Assembly (NCBI RefSeq): GCF_011806525.1
Contig: NZ_JAAVKI010000004.1
Coordinates: 487,638 to 551,637 of the forward strand
Source: Thalassospira sp. HF15
Lineage (GTDB): Bacteria; Pseudomonadota; Alphaproteobacteria; Rhodospirillales; Thalassospiraceae
Reading direction: 5' to 3'
DNA length: 64,000 bases
Shown here: piece by piece, positions 50,068 to 61,563 of the stretch
How the letters are laid out: each line of letters starts with the position of its first letter
Numbering within the stretch: position 1 is the stretch's first letter
Position numbers and translations under genes: made by a program
Notes under the pieces: model-generated
The model's input: the letters and a program-made list of their open reading frames with translations, nothing else
Database searches by the model: none
Told to the model about the DNA's origin: nothing

Positions 50068-51207
50068 TTACATCGAGCATTCCGACGCATAGGCGTCAGA
50101 GTGATCCGTCAGCGCGGTTCCAACGATCTTGTTGGTCAGGATGTCGCCCTCTTTGACGACTTCACGAACATAAAGATCCTGAACCGGATGCTGGTTCGGG
50201 CCAAAGATGAACTTGCCACGCACGGAGTCAAAATCAGCTGCGCGAATGGCCGCACGGAATGCGTCCTTGTCCGAAATGCTAGCCTTGTCCATCGCGGAAA
50301 GCAGCAGGTTCGCGGTATCAAAACCAAACGACGCATAAAGCGACGGCAGACGATCATACTCAGCCTGGAAGCTTTCAACGAACGCCTTGTTGGTCGGATT
50401 GTCGATGTCCTTGGACCAGTTCGAAGTGTTTTTCACGCCAAGTGCTGCGTCACCAACGGCACCAAGAATACCCTGATCCATCGAGAAGGCCGGACCGATC
50501 AGCGGTTTGTCGACACCAGACTGAGCATACTGCTTCATGAACGCGATGCCCATGCCGCCCGGCAGGAAGAAGAACACGTGATCAGCATCTGAGGCACGGA
50601 TCTGTGCGATTTCGGCTGCATAGTCGGTCTGACCAAGCTTGGTGTAAACTTCGTCGGTAATGTCACCAAAGAAGAAACGCTTGAAACCGGTCAGGGAATC
50701 TTTGCCTGCCGGATAGTTCGGCGCAAGAATGAAGGCCTTTTTATAGCCAGCGCTTGACGCATAACCACCTGCCGCTTCATGCAGGTTGTCGTTCTGATAG
50801 GAAACAGCAAAATAGTTCTTATTGCAGCCACGACCAGCAAGCTGGGACGGCGCAGCGTTAACAGACAGATAAATCTTGTCCTGAGCAACCGCCGACGGCA
50901 CCACTGCCATCGCAAGGTTCGACCAGATGATACCAGTCAGAACATCAACCTTTTCCTGCTGGATCATTTTATCAGCCAGCTGAACCGCTACGTCCGGTTT
51001 ACGCTGATCATCCTCAATTACGACTTCGAGATCCGGATTGTTTGCCTGTTTTACAGCAAGCATGAAGCCGTCACGTGCATCAATCCCAAGTCCTGCACCA
51101 CCGCCTGAAAGCGTGGTGATCATACCCACCTTGACCGGCTCGGCCTGCGCCGCACCAGCGGCAAGCAAAGCCGCCGCTGCTGCGATGGTTGTCTTAAAAC
51201 CCTTCAT
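50068..51207 (-). CDS. Periplasmic binding protein of the LIV-type transporter
   Basis: The 379-residue protein has a signal peptide (MKGFKTTIAAAAALLAAGAAQA) and a Peripla_BP_6 fold (VGMITTLSGGGAGLGIDARDGF at the mature start). It would bind the ligand and deliver it to LivHMGF. Its gene follows kynA by 137 bases in the same direction, and that gap probably holds an extra promoter. Binding of tryptophan, kynurenine, anthranilate or a benzoate is inferred from context. GGAGG precedes the ATG. Confidence 0.87.
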   Translation of the reverse strand: MKGFKTTIAAAAALLAAGAAQAEPVKVGMITTLSGGGAGLGIDARDGFMLAVKQANNPDLEVVIEDDQRKPDVAVQLADKMIQQEKVDVLTGIIWSNLAMAVVPSAVAQDKIYLSVNAAPSQLAGRGCNKNYFAVSYQNDNLHEAAGGYASSAGYKKAFILAPNYPAGKDSLTGFKRFFFGDITDEVYTKLGQTDYAAEIAQIRASDADHVFFFLPGGMGIAFMKQYAQSGVDKPLIGPAFSMDQGILGAVGDAALGVKNTSNWSKDIDNPTNKAFVESFQAEYDRLPSLYASFGFDTANLLLSAMDKASISDKDAFRAAIRAADFDSVRGKFIFGPNQHPVQDLYVREVVKEGDILTNKIVGTALTDHSDAYASECSM

Positions 51208-51344
51208 TTAAGCCTCCGTGTTTATACAATTTTTCGTTTAGCAACACGTTGATCCCGCGACATTTATGTGTTTGTGCGTCACGGTTTTTGTGAACCTGAT
51301 GCCTGCCCCTGATTTTGCAGTATTTGCATCCGGTCCGTCCATCC

Positions 51345-52190
51345 TCAAAGCGCGGTTCTGACCCGCCAGAGTTCCGGAAACAGTTCAACTTCCAACATTT
51401 TCTTCAGGTAACTGACGCCTCCCGTGCCGCCAGTTCCACGCTTGAACCCGATCACGCGTTCGACAGTCGTGACATGGTTAAAGCGCCATCGCCGGAAATA
51501 GTCTTCGAAATCGACCAGCTTTTCCGCCAATTCATAAAGCGACCAGTACTTGGCCGGGTCGCTGTAAACCTTCTGCCAGGCGGCGATGACCACATCATCT
51601 GGCGCATAGGGGGCCGATACATCCCGGTTCAGGACATCGGCCGGCACCTCGACCCCCTCGGCATTTAGCAAGCGAAGGGCTTCGTCATAAAGGCTGGGCG
51701 TTGCCAGTTCCGCCTTGAGCATCTCGGTGATGTCTTCGCGGTGCGCATGGGGGCGCAACATGGCGTGATTGCGATTGCCCAGCATGAATTCGATCTGGCG
51801 ATACTGATAGGACTGAAACCCTGACGACGGCCCAAGCGCATCACGAAAGGTCGTGTAATCGCTTGGCGTCATGGTGCGCAGGACATCCCAGGCATTGTTG
51901 AGCTGCTCAAAGATGCGCGACACGCGCGCCAGCATTTTGAACGCCGGGCGGACGTCACCGCCATGGATCGCCTGACGCGCCGCACTGATTTCACGGATCG
52001 CAAGTTTCATCCAAAGTTCGGACGTCTGATGCTGAATGATAAACAGCATTTCATCATGGGCATCCGACTGCGGATGCTGGGCCGTCAGGATCGCATCAAG
52101 CGACAGATAATCCCCATAGGACATCTGATCAGAGAAATCCGTGCGAGCCCCCTCAGTGCTGGGATCATATGGCGAGCTGTGCTTTGTCAT
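51345..52190 (-). CDS. kynA: Tryptophan 2,3-dioxygenase
   Basis: The 281-residue haem protein has [12 protein letters not shown], the substrate-contacting [13 protein letters not shown] near residue 55 and the haem His region [19 protein letters not shown] near 240. It opens the indole ring of tryptophan to N-formylkynurenine. Length is normal for bacterial KynA. The ATG at 52190 starts two bases after the kynU stop, so the two are co-translated. Confidence 0.95.
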   Translation of the reverse strand: MTKHSSPYDPSTEGARTDFSDQMSYGDYLSLDAILTAQHPQSDAHDEMLFIIQHQTSELWMKLAIREISAARQAIHGGDVRPAFKMLARVSRIFEQLNNAWDVLRTMTPSDYTTFRDALGPSSGFQSYQYRQIEFMLGNRNHAMLRPHAHREDITEMLKAELATPSLYDEALRLLNAEGVEVPADVLNRDVSAPYAPDDVVIAAWQKVYSDPAKYWSLYELAEKLVDFEDYFRRWRFNHVTTVERVIGFKRGTGGTGGVSYLKKMLEVELFPELWRVRTAL

Positions 52191-52192
52191 GA

Positions 52193-53386
52193 TCAGGTCA
52201 CCGCATTGCGTTTGTGGAATTCCGGCTTGTCCCAAGCCTTGGTTTCCATGATTTCAGCCAGAATTTTCACGGCACCCTCGACATCATCGTTGTCGATATA
52301 AAGCGGAGTAAAGCCAAACCGGATGATATCGGGTGCACGGAAATCACCGATCACACCGCTTGCAATCAGGGCCTGCATAACGGCGTAGCCCTGATCGAAT
52401 TTGAACGATACCTGCGATCCGCGTTCTTCTGAATTACACGGGCTCGCCAGTTCCAGCATCGGACAGGTTGCTTCAACACCGGCGATGAACTGCTCACACA
52501 ATTCGATACTGCGTTTGCGGATGTCAGCCATCTCAACGCCGTCCCAAGCCTTCATGGCTTCTTCAAGCACAGTCATCTGAATGACCGGCGGGGTGCCAAC
52601 GCGCATGCGCGAAACATCCGGTGCCGGCGTGTAATCGGGATCAAAGGCAAAGGGTGCCGCATGGCCCAGCCAGCCCGAAAGTGCCGGGCGAACCATTTTG
52701 GCATGGTCCGGGCGGACATAGATAAAGGCTGGCGCACCGGGACCGCCGTTAAGGTATTTATAGGTACAACCCACAGCAAAATCGGCATTGCAGCCCGCAA
52801 GATCAACCGGAACCGCACCGGCGGAATGTGCCAGATCCCAGATCACCAAGGCACCGGCCGCATGGGCCAGATCCGTTATACGTTTCATGTCATGCATGCG
52901 GCCCGTGCGGTAATCCACCTGGGTCAGCATCAGAACAGCCAGATCTTCGTTGATCAGGCTTTCGACATCTTCCGGGTTCGGCGTTTTCAGCACATGACCA
53001 CGGTCAAGCGACTTGATCAGGCCATCAGCCATATAAAGATCCGTCGGGAAGTTGCCGTTATCAGAAACAATCACCTTGCGATCCGGGCGCATTTCAAGCG
53101 CGCTTGCCAACGCCTGATAAACCTTGATCGACAAGGTATCGCCCATCACCACAGTACCGGGTGCCGCCCCGATCAAACGTGCGACAAGATTGCCGATACG
53201 TTCGGGTTGCTCCATCCATTTGGCATCATTCCAGCCACGGATAAGCATTTCCCCCCATTCCTTTTCGATCATCTCCTTGGCACGGTTTGCTGCGCTTTTT
53301 GGCAGCATGCCAAGTGAGTTCCCATCAAGGTAAATCACACCTTCGGGAATATGGAACAGGGATTTGGTGGCGGCAAAGTCGGTCAT
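52193..53386 (-). CDS. kynU: Kynureninase
   Basis: The 397-residue PLP enzyme has [13 protein letters not shown] at the N-terminus and the cofactor Lys in [17 protein letters not shown] near residue 225. It cleaves kynurenine to anthranilate and alanine. Its start overlaps the stop of the CoA-ligase gene by four bases. That overlap directly links the kynurenine step to anthranilate activation. Confidence 0.95.
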   Translation of the reverse strand: MTDFAATKSLFHIPEGVIYLDGNSLGMLPKSAANRAKEMIEKEWGEMLIRGWNDAKWMEQPERIGNLVARLIGAAPGTVVMGDTLSIKVYQALASALEMRPDRKVIVSDNGNFPTDLYMADGLIKSLDRGHVLKTPNPEDVESLINEDLAVLMLTQVDYRTGRMHDMKRITDLAHAAGALVIWDLAHSAGAVPVDLAGCNADFAVGCTYKYLNGGPGAPAFIYVRPDHAKMVRPALSGWLGHAAPFAFDPDYTPAPDVSRMRVGTPPVIQMTVLEEAMKAWDGVEMADIRKRSIELCEQFIAGVEATCPMLELASPCNSEERGSQVSFKFDQGYAVMQALIASGVIGDFRAPDIIRFGFTPLYIDNDDVEGAVKILAEIMETKAWDKPEFHKRNAVT

Positions 53387-55008
53387 GCAGACGGTTCCTG
53401 TTTCAGTCTGAAGCGCTGGATTTTTCCAGTCGCGGTTTTTGGCAACGCCTCGATAAAGACGACGGAGCGCGGATATTTAAACGGCGCGATGGTCGCTTTT
53501 ACATGATCCTGAAGCGATTTGGCCATCTCGGGCGTTGGTTCGAAGTCTTCCATCAGAACCACATGGGCCTGGACAATCGTACCGCGTTCTTCATCCGGTG
53601 CGCCAATCACGGCACATTCGGCAACCGCCGCGTGGGAAAGAAGGGCTGCTTCGACCTCTGGCCCGGCGATGTTATAGCCCGACGAGACGATCATATCGTC
53701 GTTGCGCGCGGCGAAGTGATAGTAGCCATCTTCATCAACATAGAACGCATCACCGGTCAGGTTCCAGCCATCGCGGACATAAACGTGCTGGCGCACATCA
53801 TCCAGATAACGGCACCCGGTAGGACCACGCACGGCCAGACGCCCAACAGTTCCGACCGGCACTTCGTTCATTTTGTCATCGACGATCTTGGCTTCGTATC
53901 CCGTCACCGGGCGACCGGTGCAGGCCGGGTGGCTGTCGCCGAAACGGTTGGAGATAAAGATATGCAGCATCTCGGTCGCACCGATGCCATCGAGCATCGG
54001 CTTGCCGGTTTTTTCCATCCACGCTTCATAGACCGGCGCCGGCAGGGTTTCACCGGCAGAAACGGCTGCGCGGAGCGAGGATAAATCAGCACCTTCATCC
54101 ATGGCAGACAACATAACCCGATAGGCGGTCGGCGCGGTAAAGCACACTGTTGCCTTATAGGTTTCGATGATTTCGATCATGTTGGGCGGCGATGCCTTTT
54201 CAAGCAGGGTCGCCGTCGCCCCGAACCGCAATGGGAAAATCGCCAAGCCGCCAAGACCAAAGGTAAAGGCCAGTGGCGGTGACCCGACAAACACGTCATC
54301 GGGGGTGACATTCAGTACTTCCTTGGCATAACCATCGGCAATGATCAGAAGATCACGGTGGAAATGCATGGTCGCCTTGGGACTGCCCGTGGTGCCCGAT
54401 GTAAAACCAAGCAAGGCAACATCATCACGCCCGGTTTTGACCGCTTCGAACTTGACCGATTTGGTCAGCGCAATGCGATCAAGCTCCGCATCATGATTGG
54501 CCGTACCATCAAACCCGATCACTGTTTTAAGGAACTTGCTGTCCTTGGCACAGGCCACCATTTCATCCATCAGGCGCGTGTCGCACAGGGCAAATTCAAT
54601 CTCGGCCTTGTCAACGATCTGGCCCAACTCACCCGCACGCAACATCGGCATGGTATTGACCACAACCGCGCCTGCCTTCGTCGCTGCCAACCAGCACGCC
54701 ACCATCGCCGGATTGTTGGCAGAACGGATCAGAACACGGTTGCCCGGCTTAACGCCATAATCCTCAACCAGTGCATGGGCGATCCGGTTGGTCCAGTCTG
54801 CCAATTCCTTATAGGTGCGCTGGCGGCCGTTGCCGATCAGGGCTGTGTTATCACCAAAACCCTGTTCGACCATCTTGTCGGTCAGTTCGACCCCGGCATT
54901 CAGATATTCGGGATAGTCAAAGCCATCCAGATTGATATCCGGCCATTCTGCAAACGGGGGCAACTTGTCCCGTGTGAAGCTATCGGTATGTGCGGTTGGT
55001 CCGAGCAT
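53383..55008 (-). CDS. abmG: 2-Aminobenzoate-CoA ligase (benzoate-CoA ligase family)
   Basis: The 541-residue AMP-forming ligase has the P-loop FTSGTTGSPKATMHFH near residue 205, the GDAFYVDEDGYYHFAARNDDMI hinge region near 415 and the catalytic Lys in PKTATGKIQRF near 525. It would activate anthranilate with ATP and CoA. Specificity for 2-aminobenzoate is inferred from position beside kynU and the aminobenzoyl-CoA oxygenase/reductase gene; benzoate itself is an alternative. Confidence 0.85.
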   Translation of the reverse strand: MLGPTAHTDSFTRDKLPPFAEWPDINLDGFDYPEYLNAGVELTDKMVEQGFGDNTALIGNGRQRTYKELADWTNRIAHALVEDYGVKPGNRVLIRSANNPAMVACWLAATKAGAVVVNTMPMLRAGELGQIVDKAEIEFALCDTRLMDEMVACAKDSKFLKTVIGFDGTANHDAELDRIALTKSVKFEAVKTGRDDVALLGFTSGTTGSPKATMHFHRDLLIIADGYAKEVLNVTPDDVFVGSPPLAFTFGLGGLAIFPLRFGATATLLEKASPPNMIEIIETYKATVCFTAPTAYRVMLSAMDEGADLSSLRAAVSAGETLPAPVYEAWMEKTGKPMLDGIGATEMLHIFISNRFGDSHPACTGRPVTGYEAKIVDDKMNEVPVGTVGRLAVRGPTGCRYLDDVRQHVYVRDGWNLTGDAFYVDEDGYYHFAARNDDMIVSSGYNIAGPEVEAALLSHAAVAECAVIGAPDEERGTIVQAHVVLMEDFEPTPEMAKSLQDHVKATIAPFKYPRSVVFIEALPKTATGKIQRFRLKQEPSA

Positions 55009-55033
55009 TGTGAAGTCCCTGATACAGCCATTA

Positions 55034-56185
55034 TTACGCCAGCGTTTGCCGTGCGATGATTATTTTCTGGACGTCTGATGCGCCTTCATAAATGCGAAGG
55101 GCGCGGATTTCCCGGTATAGCGTCTCGACGATGTGGCCACTGCGCACACCATCGCCGCCATGAATTTGCACCGCCTTATCAATGACGGTTTGTGCATGAT
55201 CAGTTGAATAAAGTTTGGCCATTGCGGCTTCGCGACTGACGCGCGGCGCACCACTGTCCTTAAGCCAGGCGGCGCGATAAACCAGAAGGGCTGAGGCATC
55301 GATATCAAGTGCCATGTCCGCGACATGCCCCTGCACCATCTGCAGATCAAAAAGTGGCGCACCAAACAGCTCGCGTTCCTGAACACGTGTGACGGTTTCA
55401 TCAAGCGCACGTCTGGCAAATCCAAGGGCGGCGGCGGCAACGGTGGACCGGAAAACGTCCAGAACCGACATCGCGATCTTGAACCCATCCCCACCCTTGC
55501 CCATCAGGGCGGAGGCCGGAATACGACAATCGGTAAACTTCAAGCGCGCCAAAGGATGTGGGGCAATGGTGTGCAGACGTTCGACGATCTCAAAGCCCAG
55601 AATGCCTGCCGGTACTACAAAGGCCGACAGCCCCTTGGCACCGGGTGCCTCGCCGGTACGGGCAAAAAGGCAATAGAAATCGGCAATACCACCGTTGGAA
55701 ATCCAGGTCTTCTCACCATTGAGGATAAAGTCATTGCCATCGCGCTTTGCTTCAAGTGCGATATTGGCAACATCCGAACCCGATTGCGGTTCGGTCAGCG
55801 CAAAGGCGGCAATCGCCTTACCGGAACGTACTTTTGGCAACCAATGACTTTTCTGGTCACTTGTTCCGAACAAGGAGATTGCGCCACTCCCCAACCCCTG
55901 CATCGCAAAGGAAAAATCAGCAAGCCCGTCATACCGCGCCAGTGTTTCGCGGATCAGACAAAGTGATCTGACATCAAGTTTCGACCCCGCATCACCGGGA
56001 TCAATCGCGGCATGGCGCAACCATTCGCCACTTGCCAATCGCGCAACAAGATCATGACAGGCTGCATCGACATCTTCGTGATTGATGCCCTTGATGTTGG
56101 CCGCAGCCCAATCATCAAGCTTTGCCGCCAGTTCGCGGTGACGGTCTTCAAAGAAGGGCCAATCAAGATAGGTCTTGTCTGCCAT
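55034..56185 (-). CDS. Acyl-CoA dehydrogenase
   Basis: The 383-residue flavoprotein has the FAD-contacting [18 protein letters not shown] and [13 protein letters not shown] segments and the catalytic Glu region [14 protein letters not shown] at the end. It would oxidise an alicyclic acyl-CoA produced by ring reduction. The ATG overlaps the enoyl-CoA hydratase stop by one base. Length is standard. The glutaryl-CoA dehydrogenase-like group is another possible branch. Confidence 0.87.
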   Translation of the reverse strand: MADKTYLDWPFFEDRHRELAAKLDDWAAANIKGINHEDVDAACHDLVARLASGEWLRHAAIDPGDAGSKLDVRSLCLIRETLARYDGLADFSFAMQGLGSGAISLFGTSDQKSHWLPKVRSGKAIAAFALTEPQSGSDVANIALEAKRDGNDFILNGEKTWISNGGIADFYCLFARTGEAPGAKGLSAFVVPAGILGFEIVERLHTIAPHPLARLKFTDCRIPASALMGKGGDGFKIAMSVLDVFRSTVAAAALGFARRALDETVTRVQERELFGAPLFDLQMVQGHVADMALDIDASALLVYRAAWLKDSGAPRVSREAAMAKLYSTDHAQTVIDKAVQIHGGDGVRSGHIVETLYREIRALRIYEGASDVQKIIIARQTLA

Positions 56186-56997
56186 CAGTCGCCCTCGAAT
56201 ATCGGTTTTTCCTTGGCAACGAATGCCTTGTAGGCGCGATTGAAATCCTCGGTCTGCATGCAAATTGCCTGCGCCTGCGCTTCGGCCTCAATCGCCTGTT
56301 CGATCGACATGTTCCATTCCTGAGCCAACATGGTTTTGGTCATCATGTGACCAAAATTCGGGCCTTTCGAAATGCGGGTTGCCAGATCAATCGCTTCGGC
56401 TTCCAGAACATCTGCATCAACAAGCCGGTTATAAAAGCCCCAGCGTTCGCCTTCTTCAGCCGACATGGAGCGCCCGGTATAAAGAAGTTCAGCCGCACGG
56501 CCCTGACCAATAATGCGTGGCAGGATGGCACACGCCCCCATGTCACAGCCAGCAAGCCCGACACGGGTAAACAGAAAGGCGGTTTTGGATGCCGCCGTCG
56601 CCAGACGCAGATCCGATGCCATGGCAATGATGGCCCCGGCACCGACACAAATGCCGTCAACTGCGGCAATGACCGGCTTTCCACAGCCAATGATCGCCTT
56701 GACCAGATCGCCAGTCATGCGGGTGAATTCCAGAAGGCCTTTCATGTCCTTGTCGATCAGCGGACCAATGATGTCATGCACATCCCCGCCAGAACAGAAA
56801 TTGCCCCCGTTGGAACCAAACACAACTGCCTTGACATCATCGGCATAGACCAGGTCACGGAAAGTATCGCGAAGCTCCGCATAGCTGTCGAATGTCAGCG
56901 GGTTCTTGCGGTCGGGACGATCAAGCGAAATAACCGCGACGTCACCTTCCATGCGCCAGTTGAAATGTTTGGGCGTGATGTTTGCCATCTTAGTCAT
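56185..56997 (-). CDS. Enoyl-CoA hydratase/isomerase family protein
   Basis: The 270-residue crotonase-fold protein has the oxyanion-hole segments [16 protein letters not shown] near residue 60 and [20 protein letters not shown] near 115. It probably hydrates or opens a cyclic CoA intermediate in the anthranilate pathway. It lies one base after the MarR stop. Which of the several hydratase or ring-hydrolase reactions it performs cannot be told. Confidence 0.86.
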   Translation of the reverse strand: MTKMANITPKHFNWRMEGDVAVISLDRPDRKNPLTFDSYAELRDTFRDLVYADDVKAVVFGSNGGNFCSGGDVHDIIGPLIDKDMKGLLEFTRMTGDLVKAIIGCGKPVIAAVDGICVGAGAIIAMASDLRLATAASKTAFLFTRVGLAGCDMGACAILPRIIGQGRAAELLYTGRSMSAEEGERWGFYNRLVDADVLEAEAIDLATRISKGPNFGHMMTKTMLAQEWNMSIEQAIEAEAQAQAICMQTEDFNRAYKAFVAKEKPIFEGD

Positions 56998-56998
56998 G

Positions 56999-57490
56999 TT
57001 AGGGCGCCTCGTTATGGTGGGATATGTTGCGCAGGATACGGATCAGGGCATCAGCATCACCAGATGACAGATCGGAAAACAGATCAGACACCCAGCCTTC
57101 ATGCACCAGCGCACGTTCAGCAAAGTCTTTCTCACCGGCTTTGGTCAGTTTCACGATGGATGCGCGGCGATCATTTTCCACCGGCATGCGGACAACGAGG
57201 CCCTCGGCGACCAGACGATCAACGATGCCTGTGACATTACCGTTTGAAACCATTAGCGACTTGGAAAGCTCGCTCATGCGCATGCCATCACGTTCGCGAT
57301 AAAGGGCGGCCAGAACATCAAAGCGCGGCAGGGTCGATCCGAATTCAAGGCGCATCTTTTCGCGCAACTCGCCTTCGATCTTGCGCGACACTTTAAGGAT
57401 TTGCAGCCAGGCCCGCAGGCGTGCCTTGGACAGATCGGAAGTTTCATTAGCCGCTTGGCCTGAAATCGCTTCGGACTTGTTCATGTTCAT
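56999..57490 (-). CDS. MarR-family regulator of the anthranilate operon
   Basis: The 163-residue winged-helix protein has the MarR core ([32 protein letters not shown], then the [13 protein letters not shown] wing). MarR proteins of aromatic-CoA operons usually repress and are released by an aryl-CoA. It is encoded inside the operon between the SDR and hydratase genes, with a four-base overlap with the SDR. An inverted repeat in the divergent promoter at 60616-60648 is a candidate target. Confidence 0.88.
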   Translation of the reverse strand: MNMNKSEAISGQAANETSDLSKARLRAWLQILKVSRKIEGELREKMRLEFGSTLPRFDVLAALYRERDGMRMSELSKSLMVSNGNVTGIVDRLVAEGLVVRMPVENDRRASIVKLTKAGEKDFAERALVHEGWVSDLFSDLSSGDADALIRILRNISHHNEAP

Positions 57491-58245
57491 ACTTCTCCTC
57501 CCGAAACGGAAATCGTCTGTCCCGTTATCGATGCCGCATTCGGGCTACAAAGCCACATCACGGTTTCAGCCACTTCTTCGGGCTGAATGAAACGGTTTTG
57601 CGGATTGATTTTGGCAAGGCTTGTGCGCGCGGCATCAGCACTCATGCCAGTTTTGGCAACGATGTTTTCCACCGATTTCGCCAACATCGGCGTTTCCATG
57701 AAGCCCGGACAGACCGCATTGATCGTAATCGGGCTGCTGGCAAGTTCGGCGGCCATACCTTTGACCAAACCCACAACCCCATGTTTGGCCGCGCAGTACG
57801 CGGTGACATAGGCATACCCCTTCAGCCCCGCGGTCGAAGCAATTGAAATCAGACGTCCCGGCTTGGCCGGGTCCATCACCGCCAGTCCTTCGCGGAATGT
57901 CAGGAACGTCCCAGTCAGGTTGACATCCATGGTCCGTTGCCACAAATCGACCGACGTTTTGCCAACCGGCGCACTTTCGGCCATCCCGGCATTGGCGATC
58001 ACAAGGTCGGGTGTGCCGACGACATCCACCATCGTGGTGTACATGTCACGTACCGAGGTTTCATCTGTCACGTCAGCCACAATGGCGCTGATGTTTTGAT
58101 GCTCGGCAACTTCGGCCAGCACATCTGATCGCCGTCCGGATACAACAACCTTCACGCCAGCGTCGGCCAACATCCGGGCCATCACGGCCCCGACACCGGA
58201 ACCGCCGCCAGTGATCAATGCGTTATGAACGGCAAGATCAGACAT
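57487..58245 (-). CDS. SDR-family 3-hydroxyacyl-CoA dehydrogenase-like protein
   Basis: The 252-residue SDR has GGGSGVGAVMA near residue 12, the NAGM motif near 86, catalytic Ser in ISIASTAGLKGYAYVTAYCAAKHG with the Tyr/Lys pair, and the CPGFMETPM segment. It would oxidise a hydroxyl group on a CoA intermediate. It follows the monooxygenase/reductase gene by six bases. Similar SDRs occur in 2-aminobenzoyl-CoA gene sets. Confidence 0.85.
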   Translation of the reverse strand: MSDLAVHNALITGGGSGVGAVMARMLADAGVKVVVSGRRSDVLAEVAEHQNISAIVADVTDETSVRDMYTTMVDVVGTPDLVIANAGMAESAPVGKTSVDLWQRTMDVNLTGTFLTFREGLAVMDPAKPGRLISIASTAGLKGYAYVTAYCAAKHGVVGLVKGMAAELASSPITINAVCPGFMETPMLAKSVENIVAKTGMSADAARTSLAKINPQNRFIQPEEVAETVMWLCSPNAASITGQTISVSGGEV

Positions 58246-58251
58246 CGGTGC

Positions 58252-60546
58252 TTATACCTTTCCCGTCATGGTCTCAGCCCGCTCGGCCAAGCGGTACATC
58301 TGGTCACGCCCGGCATAATACGGCGCTGGCCAGTTTTCAGTGCGGTTGCCAAGCATCGCTCCCTGATGCAGCGTCCAGTACGGATTGGCCAGATGCGGAC
58401 GCGCCAGACACACCAGATCAGCACGACCAGCCATCAGGATTGAATTGACGTGATCGGCCTCATAGATATTGCCAACCGCCATGGTCGGAATACCGGCCTC
58501 GTTGCGGATACGATCGGAAAACGGCGTCTGGAACATACGGCCGTAAACCGGCTTGGCATCAGTTGTCGTCTGACCGGCCGAAACGTCACAAATATCGACG
58601 TCATTGGCTTTCAGCATCCGGGCAATCTCGACCGCTTCTTCTGGCGTGATGCCGGCATCCCCGACCCAGTCATTGGCCGAAATACGTACCGACATCGGCT
58701 TACCCTTGGGCCATGCCGCACGGACGGCATTGATGACTTCAAGTGGATAACGCATCCGGTTTTCAAGCGACCCGCCATATTCATCATCGCGGATATTGCT
58801 TACCGGACTGATAAAGGATGACAGAAGATAGCCGTGGGCCGCATGAACCTCGACCATGTCAAAGCCTGCGCGATCCGCCATTTTGGCAGATGCGACAAAC
58901 TGTTCACGGACCATATCCATGTCGTCGCGCGTCATGGCCTTGGGCACGGCATTTCGATCCGACCAAGCAATGGCGGATGCCGATATCAAAGGCCAGTTGC
59001 CGTCGGAAAGGGGCGCATCCATTTCTTCCCAGCCAAGCTGGGTGGAACCCTTGCGTCCTGAATGGCCGATCTGCATGCAGACCTTGGCATCAGTCTCGCC
59101 GTGGATGAAATCCGTGATCCGTTTCCAGGCTTGCTCGTGGGTGGCATCATATGCCCCCGGGCAGCCCTGCGTAATGCGCCCTTCGGGCGAAACACAGGTC
59201 ATCTCGGTATACACCAGACCCGCCCCGCCTTTTGCACGTTCAGCGTAATGCACCAGATGCCAGTCAGTCGGGCAGCCATCAACCGCCTTGTACTGTGCCA
59301 TCGGCGATACGACGATGCGGTTTTTAAGCGACATGTCGCGCAATTGATAAGGCACGAACATCGGATGGCGAACCGGTGCGGTTTCCGGAAGGCCCGCCTG
59401 CGTCTGGAACCATTTTTCCGCACCTTCAAGCCATTTTGCATCACGCAGACGCAGGTTTTCGTGGCTGATACGCTGTGATCGGCTCAGAAGCGAATAGGTG
59501 AACTGCACAGGGTCAAAATCGAAATAGCGTTCGATTTCTTCAAACCATTCCATCGAGTTGCGCGCAGCCGACTGCAGACGCAGGACCTCAAGACGGCGTT
59601 CGTCTTCATATTTGCCAAAGGCAGACGCAAGGTCGCTTTCGGAATGCAGATAGTTGGCCAGCGCAATCGCACTTTCAAGCGCAAGCTTGGTGCCAGACCC
59701 GATAGAGAAGTGGGCTGTTGCCGCTGCATCACCCATCAGGACGATGTTTTCATGTGACCAGCTGTTGCACAGAACCCGCGGGAAGCTGAGCCAGGCCGAA
59801 CCACGGATATGATGCGCGTTGCTGATCAGGTCATGACCACCCAGATGCTCCTTGAAGATGTCCTCGCAGGTCGCAATCGACTCTTCCTTGGACATCTCGC
59901 CGAAACCATAGGCTTCCCAGGTTTCCTGCGTGCATTCGACAATGAAGGTCGCGGTGTCATCATCAAACTGATAGGCATGCGCCCATACCCAACCCTTGTC
60001 GGTTTCCTCAAAGATAAAGGTAAAGGCATCATCGAATTTCTGATGCGTTCCAAGCCAGACAAATTTGCACTTTCGGGTATCGATATCAGGCTGAAACTGT
60101 TCGGCGAACTCGGTACGGGTTTTCGAATTCAGGCCATCGCTGGCAACAACCAGATCAAATTCCTTGGCATAATGGGCTGCACTTTCCGCCTCGGTTTCAA
60201 ACCGGAGCTCTACACCCAGTTCGCGGGCACGTTCCTGTAACAGAACCAAAAGCTTCTTACGGCCAATGCCGCAGAACCCGTGACCGGTGGAAATCGTCTT
60301 TTCACCGCGATACTGAACCGCGACGTCATCCCAATAGGAAAAGTTGGCGCGAATGGCCTCGGCACTTCTGGCGTCATTCTCCGCCAGATTGTCCAGCGTC
60401 TCGTCAGACAGCACCACGCCCCAGCCAAATGTGTCATCGGGCTTGTTGCGCTCAATCACAACAACCTCATGCGCGGGGTCGCGCAATTTCATCGAGATTG
60501 CAAAATAAAGCCCCGCAGGACCGCCACCCAGACAAGCTACTCTCAC
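58252..60546 (-). CDS. 2-Aminobenzoyl-CoA monooxygenase/reductase (FAD-OYE fusion)
   Basis: The 764-residue protein fuses two enzymes. Residues 1 to about 385 are an aromatic FAD monooxygenase, with [15 protein letters not shown] at the start and [23 protein letters not shown] later. The rest is an old-yellow-enzyme/NADH:flavin reductase, with [13 protein letters not shown] and [14 protein letters not shown]. This matches anthraniloyl-CoA monooxygenase/reductase, which hydroxylates and partly reduces the ring in one protein. GTG 60546 is chosen because GGAAGGGA lies upstream and the Rossmann motif then begins at residue 6. It heads the operon. A salicylyl-CoA 5-hydroxylase lacks the OYE half, so that alternative is less likely. 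Confidence 0.9.
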   Translation of the reverse strand: MRVACLGGGPAGLYFAISMKLRDPAHEVVVIERNKPDDTFGWGVVLSDETLDNLAENDARSAEAIRANFSYWDDVAVQYRGEKTISTGHGFCGIGRKKLLVLLQERARELGVELRFETEAESAAHYAKEFDLVVASDGLNSKTRTEFAEQFQPDIDTRKCKFVWLGTHQKFDDAFTFIFEETDKGWVWAHAYQFDDDTATFIVECTQETWEAYGFGEMSKEESIATCEDIFKEHLGGHDLISNAHHIRGSAWLSFPRVLCNSWSHENIVLMGDAAATAHFSIGSGTKLALESAIALANYLHSESDLASAFGKYEDERRLEVLRLQSAARNSMEWFEEIERYFDFDPVQFTYSLLSRSQRISHENLRLRDAKWLEGAEKWFQTQAGLPETAPVRHPMFVPYQLRDMSLKNRIVVSPMAQYKAVDGCPTDWHLVHYAERAKGGAGLVYTEMTCVSPEGRITQGCPGAYDATHEQAWKRITDFIHGETDAKVCMQIGHSGRKGSTQLGWEEMDAPLSDGNWPLISASAIAWSDRNAVPKAMTRDDMDMVREQFVASAKMADRAGFDMVEVHAAHGYLLSSFISPVSNIRDDEYGGSLENRMRYPLEVINAVRAAWPKGKPMSVRISANDWVGDAGITPEEAVEIARMLKANDVDICDVSAGQTTTDAKPVYGRMFQTPFSDRIRNEAGIPTMAVGNIYEADHVNSILMAGRADLVCLARPHLANPYWTLHQGAMLGNRTENWPAPYYAGRDQMYRLAERAETMTGKV

Positions 60547-60615
60547 CAGCTTTTCCCTTCCTGATTTGTTTGGTTGTTTCGGGAAACTGATAAAACGGTA
60601 CGCCTCGATTTCATT

Positions 60616-60668
60616 TATTTCAAGCACAAATATTTTAAGTTTGAAATATCTGTCGATTTGCCTAGAAT
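60616..60668. promoter_or_regulatory. Divergent promoter with candidate MarR operator
   Basis: TATTTCAA (60616-60623) and TTGAAATA (60641-60648) form a perfect inverted repeat with a 17-base spacer. TTGAAA (60641-60646) and TAGAAT (60663-60668) are spaced 16 bases apart and resemble a sigma70 promoter for the plus-strand genes. Overlap of operator and -35 would allow repression. Confidence 0.5.
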
Positions 60669-60725
60669 TTGGCAGATAAATAGAATGCGTTCTGCGCCAC
60701 AACACCGAATTTCAGGGAACCGACC

Positions 60726-61562
60726 ATGATCACCGACTGGGACGATGCCTATGCCAATGGCGATCACATCGCCGATGCCGCAACCTATCCGGATCTTTGG
60801 GCAACCCAATCAGCACAGTTTCGCAAAGAGCTCACAAATGATGATCGCGCCCGGCTTGATATTGCCTATGGCGATGCGCCACGCGAAAAATATGATCTGT
60901 TTCTGCCGACCGGCACGCCCAGAGGATTAGCCGTGTTTGTACATGGTGGCTATTGGAAGGCCTTTGACAAATCCAGCTGGTCGCATCTGGCAAATGGTGC
61001 AGTTGCCAAGGGCTGGGCTGTTTGTATGCCAAGCTACACACTCGCACCCAAAGCACGCCTTTCGGAAATCACGCGCCAGATCGGCGCTGCCATCACCCAT
61101 GCCGCCGATCAGATTGCAGGGCCGATCCATATCACCGGCCACTCGGCCGGGGGACATCTTGTCAGCCGCATGGTGAGCCATACCTCACCACTATCAGCAT
61201 CGGTTCTGGGCCGGATTGCGAACACCGTTTCGATCAGTGGCCTGCATGATCTGCGCCCACTTCTCAAAACCAAGATGAATGAGGTTCTGCATCTCGATGA
61301 GGACGAGGCTGCACATGAAAGCGCTGCCCTTCTGAAGCCTGCCTTACCGTGCTCGATAACGTGCTGGGTTGGCGCGGATGAACGGCCCGAATTTGTTCGA
61401 CAAAATGATCTGCTTGCCAATATCTGGACTGGTCTTGGCGCAAGTACGCGCAGTGTGCACGCCCCGGACAAACATCATTTCAATGTCATTGCTGATCTGG
61501 CTGCCCCCGACTCCGATCTCGTCGCTTGCTTGCTTACGCCCATCCGTGCGGAGGATGCATAA
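60726..61562 (+). CDS. Kynurenine formamidase, alpha/beta-hydrolase type
   Basis: The 278-residue protein has the HGGYW oxyanion motif of eukaryote-type arylformamidases near residue 74. The nucleophile elbow GHSAGGHL lies near 138, and a late His in DKHHFNVI near 258. It converts N-formylkynurenine to kynurenine and formate. It is not related to the metal-dependent bacterial KynB fold, so this is the alternative enzyme class for the same step. It starts the operon divergent from the monooxygenase gene and ends one base before the next gene. General esterase activity is possible, but the context is strong. Confidence 0.85.
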   Translation: MITDWDDAYANGDHIADAATYPDLWATQSAQFRKELTNDDRARLDIAYGDAPREKYDLFLPTGTPRGLAVFVHGGYWKAFDKSSWSHLANGAVAKGWAVCMPSYTLAPKARLSEITRQIGAAITHAADQIAGPIHITGHSAGGHLVSRMVSHTSPLSASVLGRIANTVSISGLHDLRPLLKTKMNEVLHLDEDEAAHESAALLKPALPCSITCWVGADERPEFVRQNDLLANIWTGLGASTRSVHAPDKHHFNVIADLAAPDSDLVACLLTPIRAEDA

Positions 61563-61563
61563 T

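Noticed and set aside
58252..60546. Reading the FAD-OYE fusion as two genes joined by a sequencing error
   Set aside because: The fusion is the known form of anthraniloyl-CoA monooxygenase/reductase and the frame is continuous.
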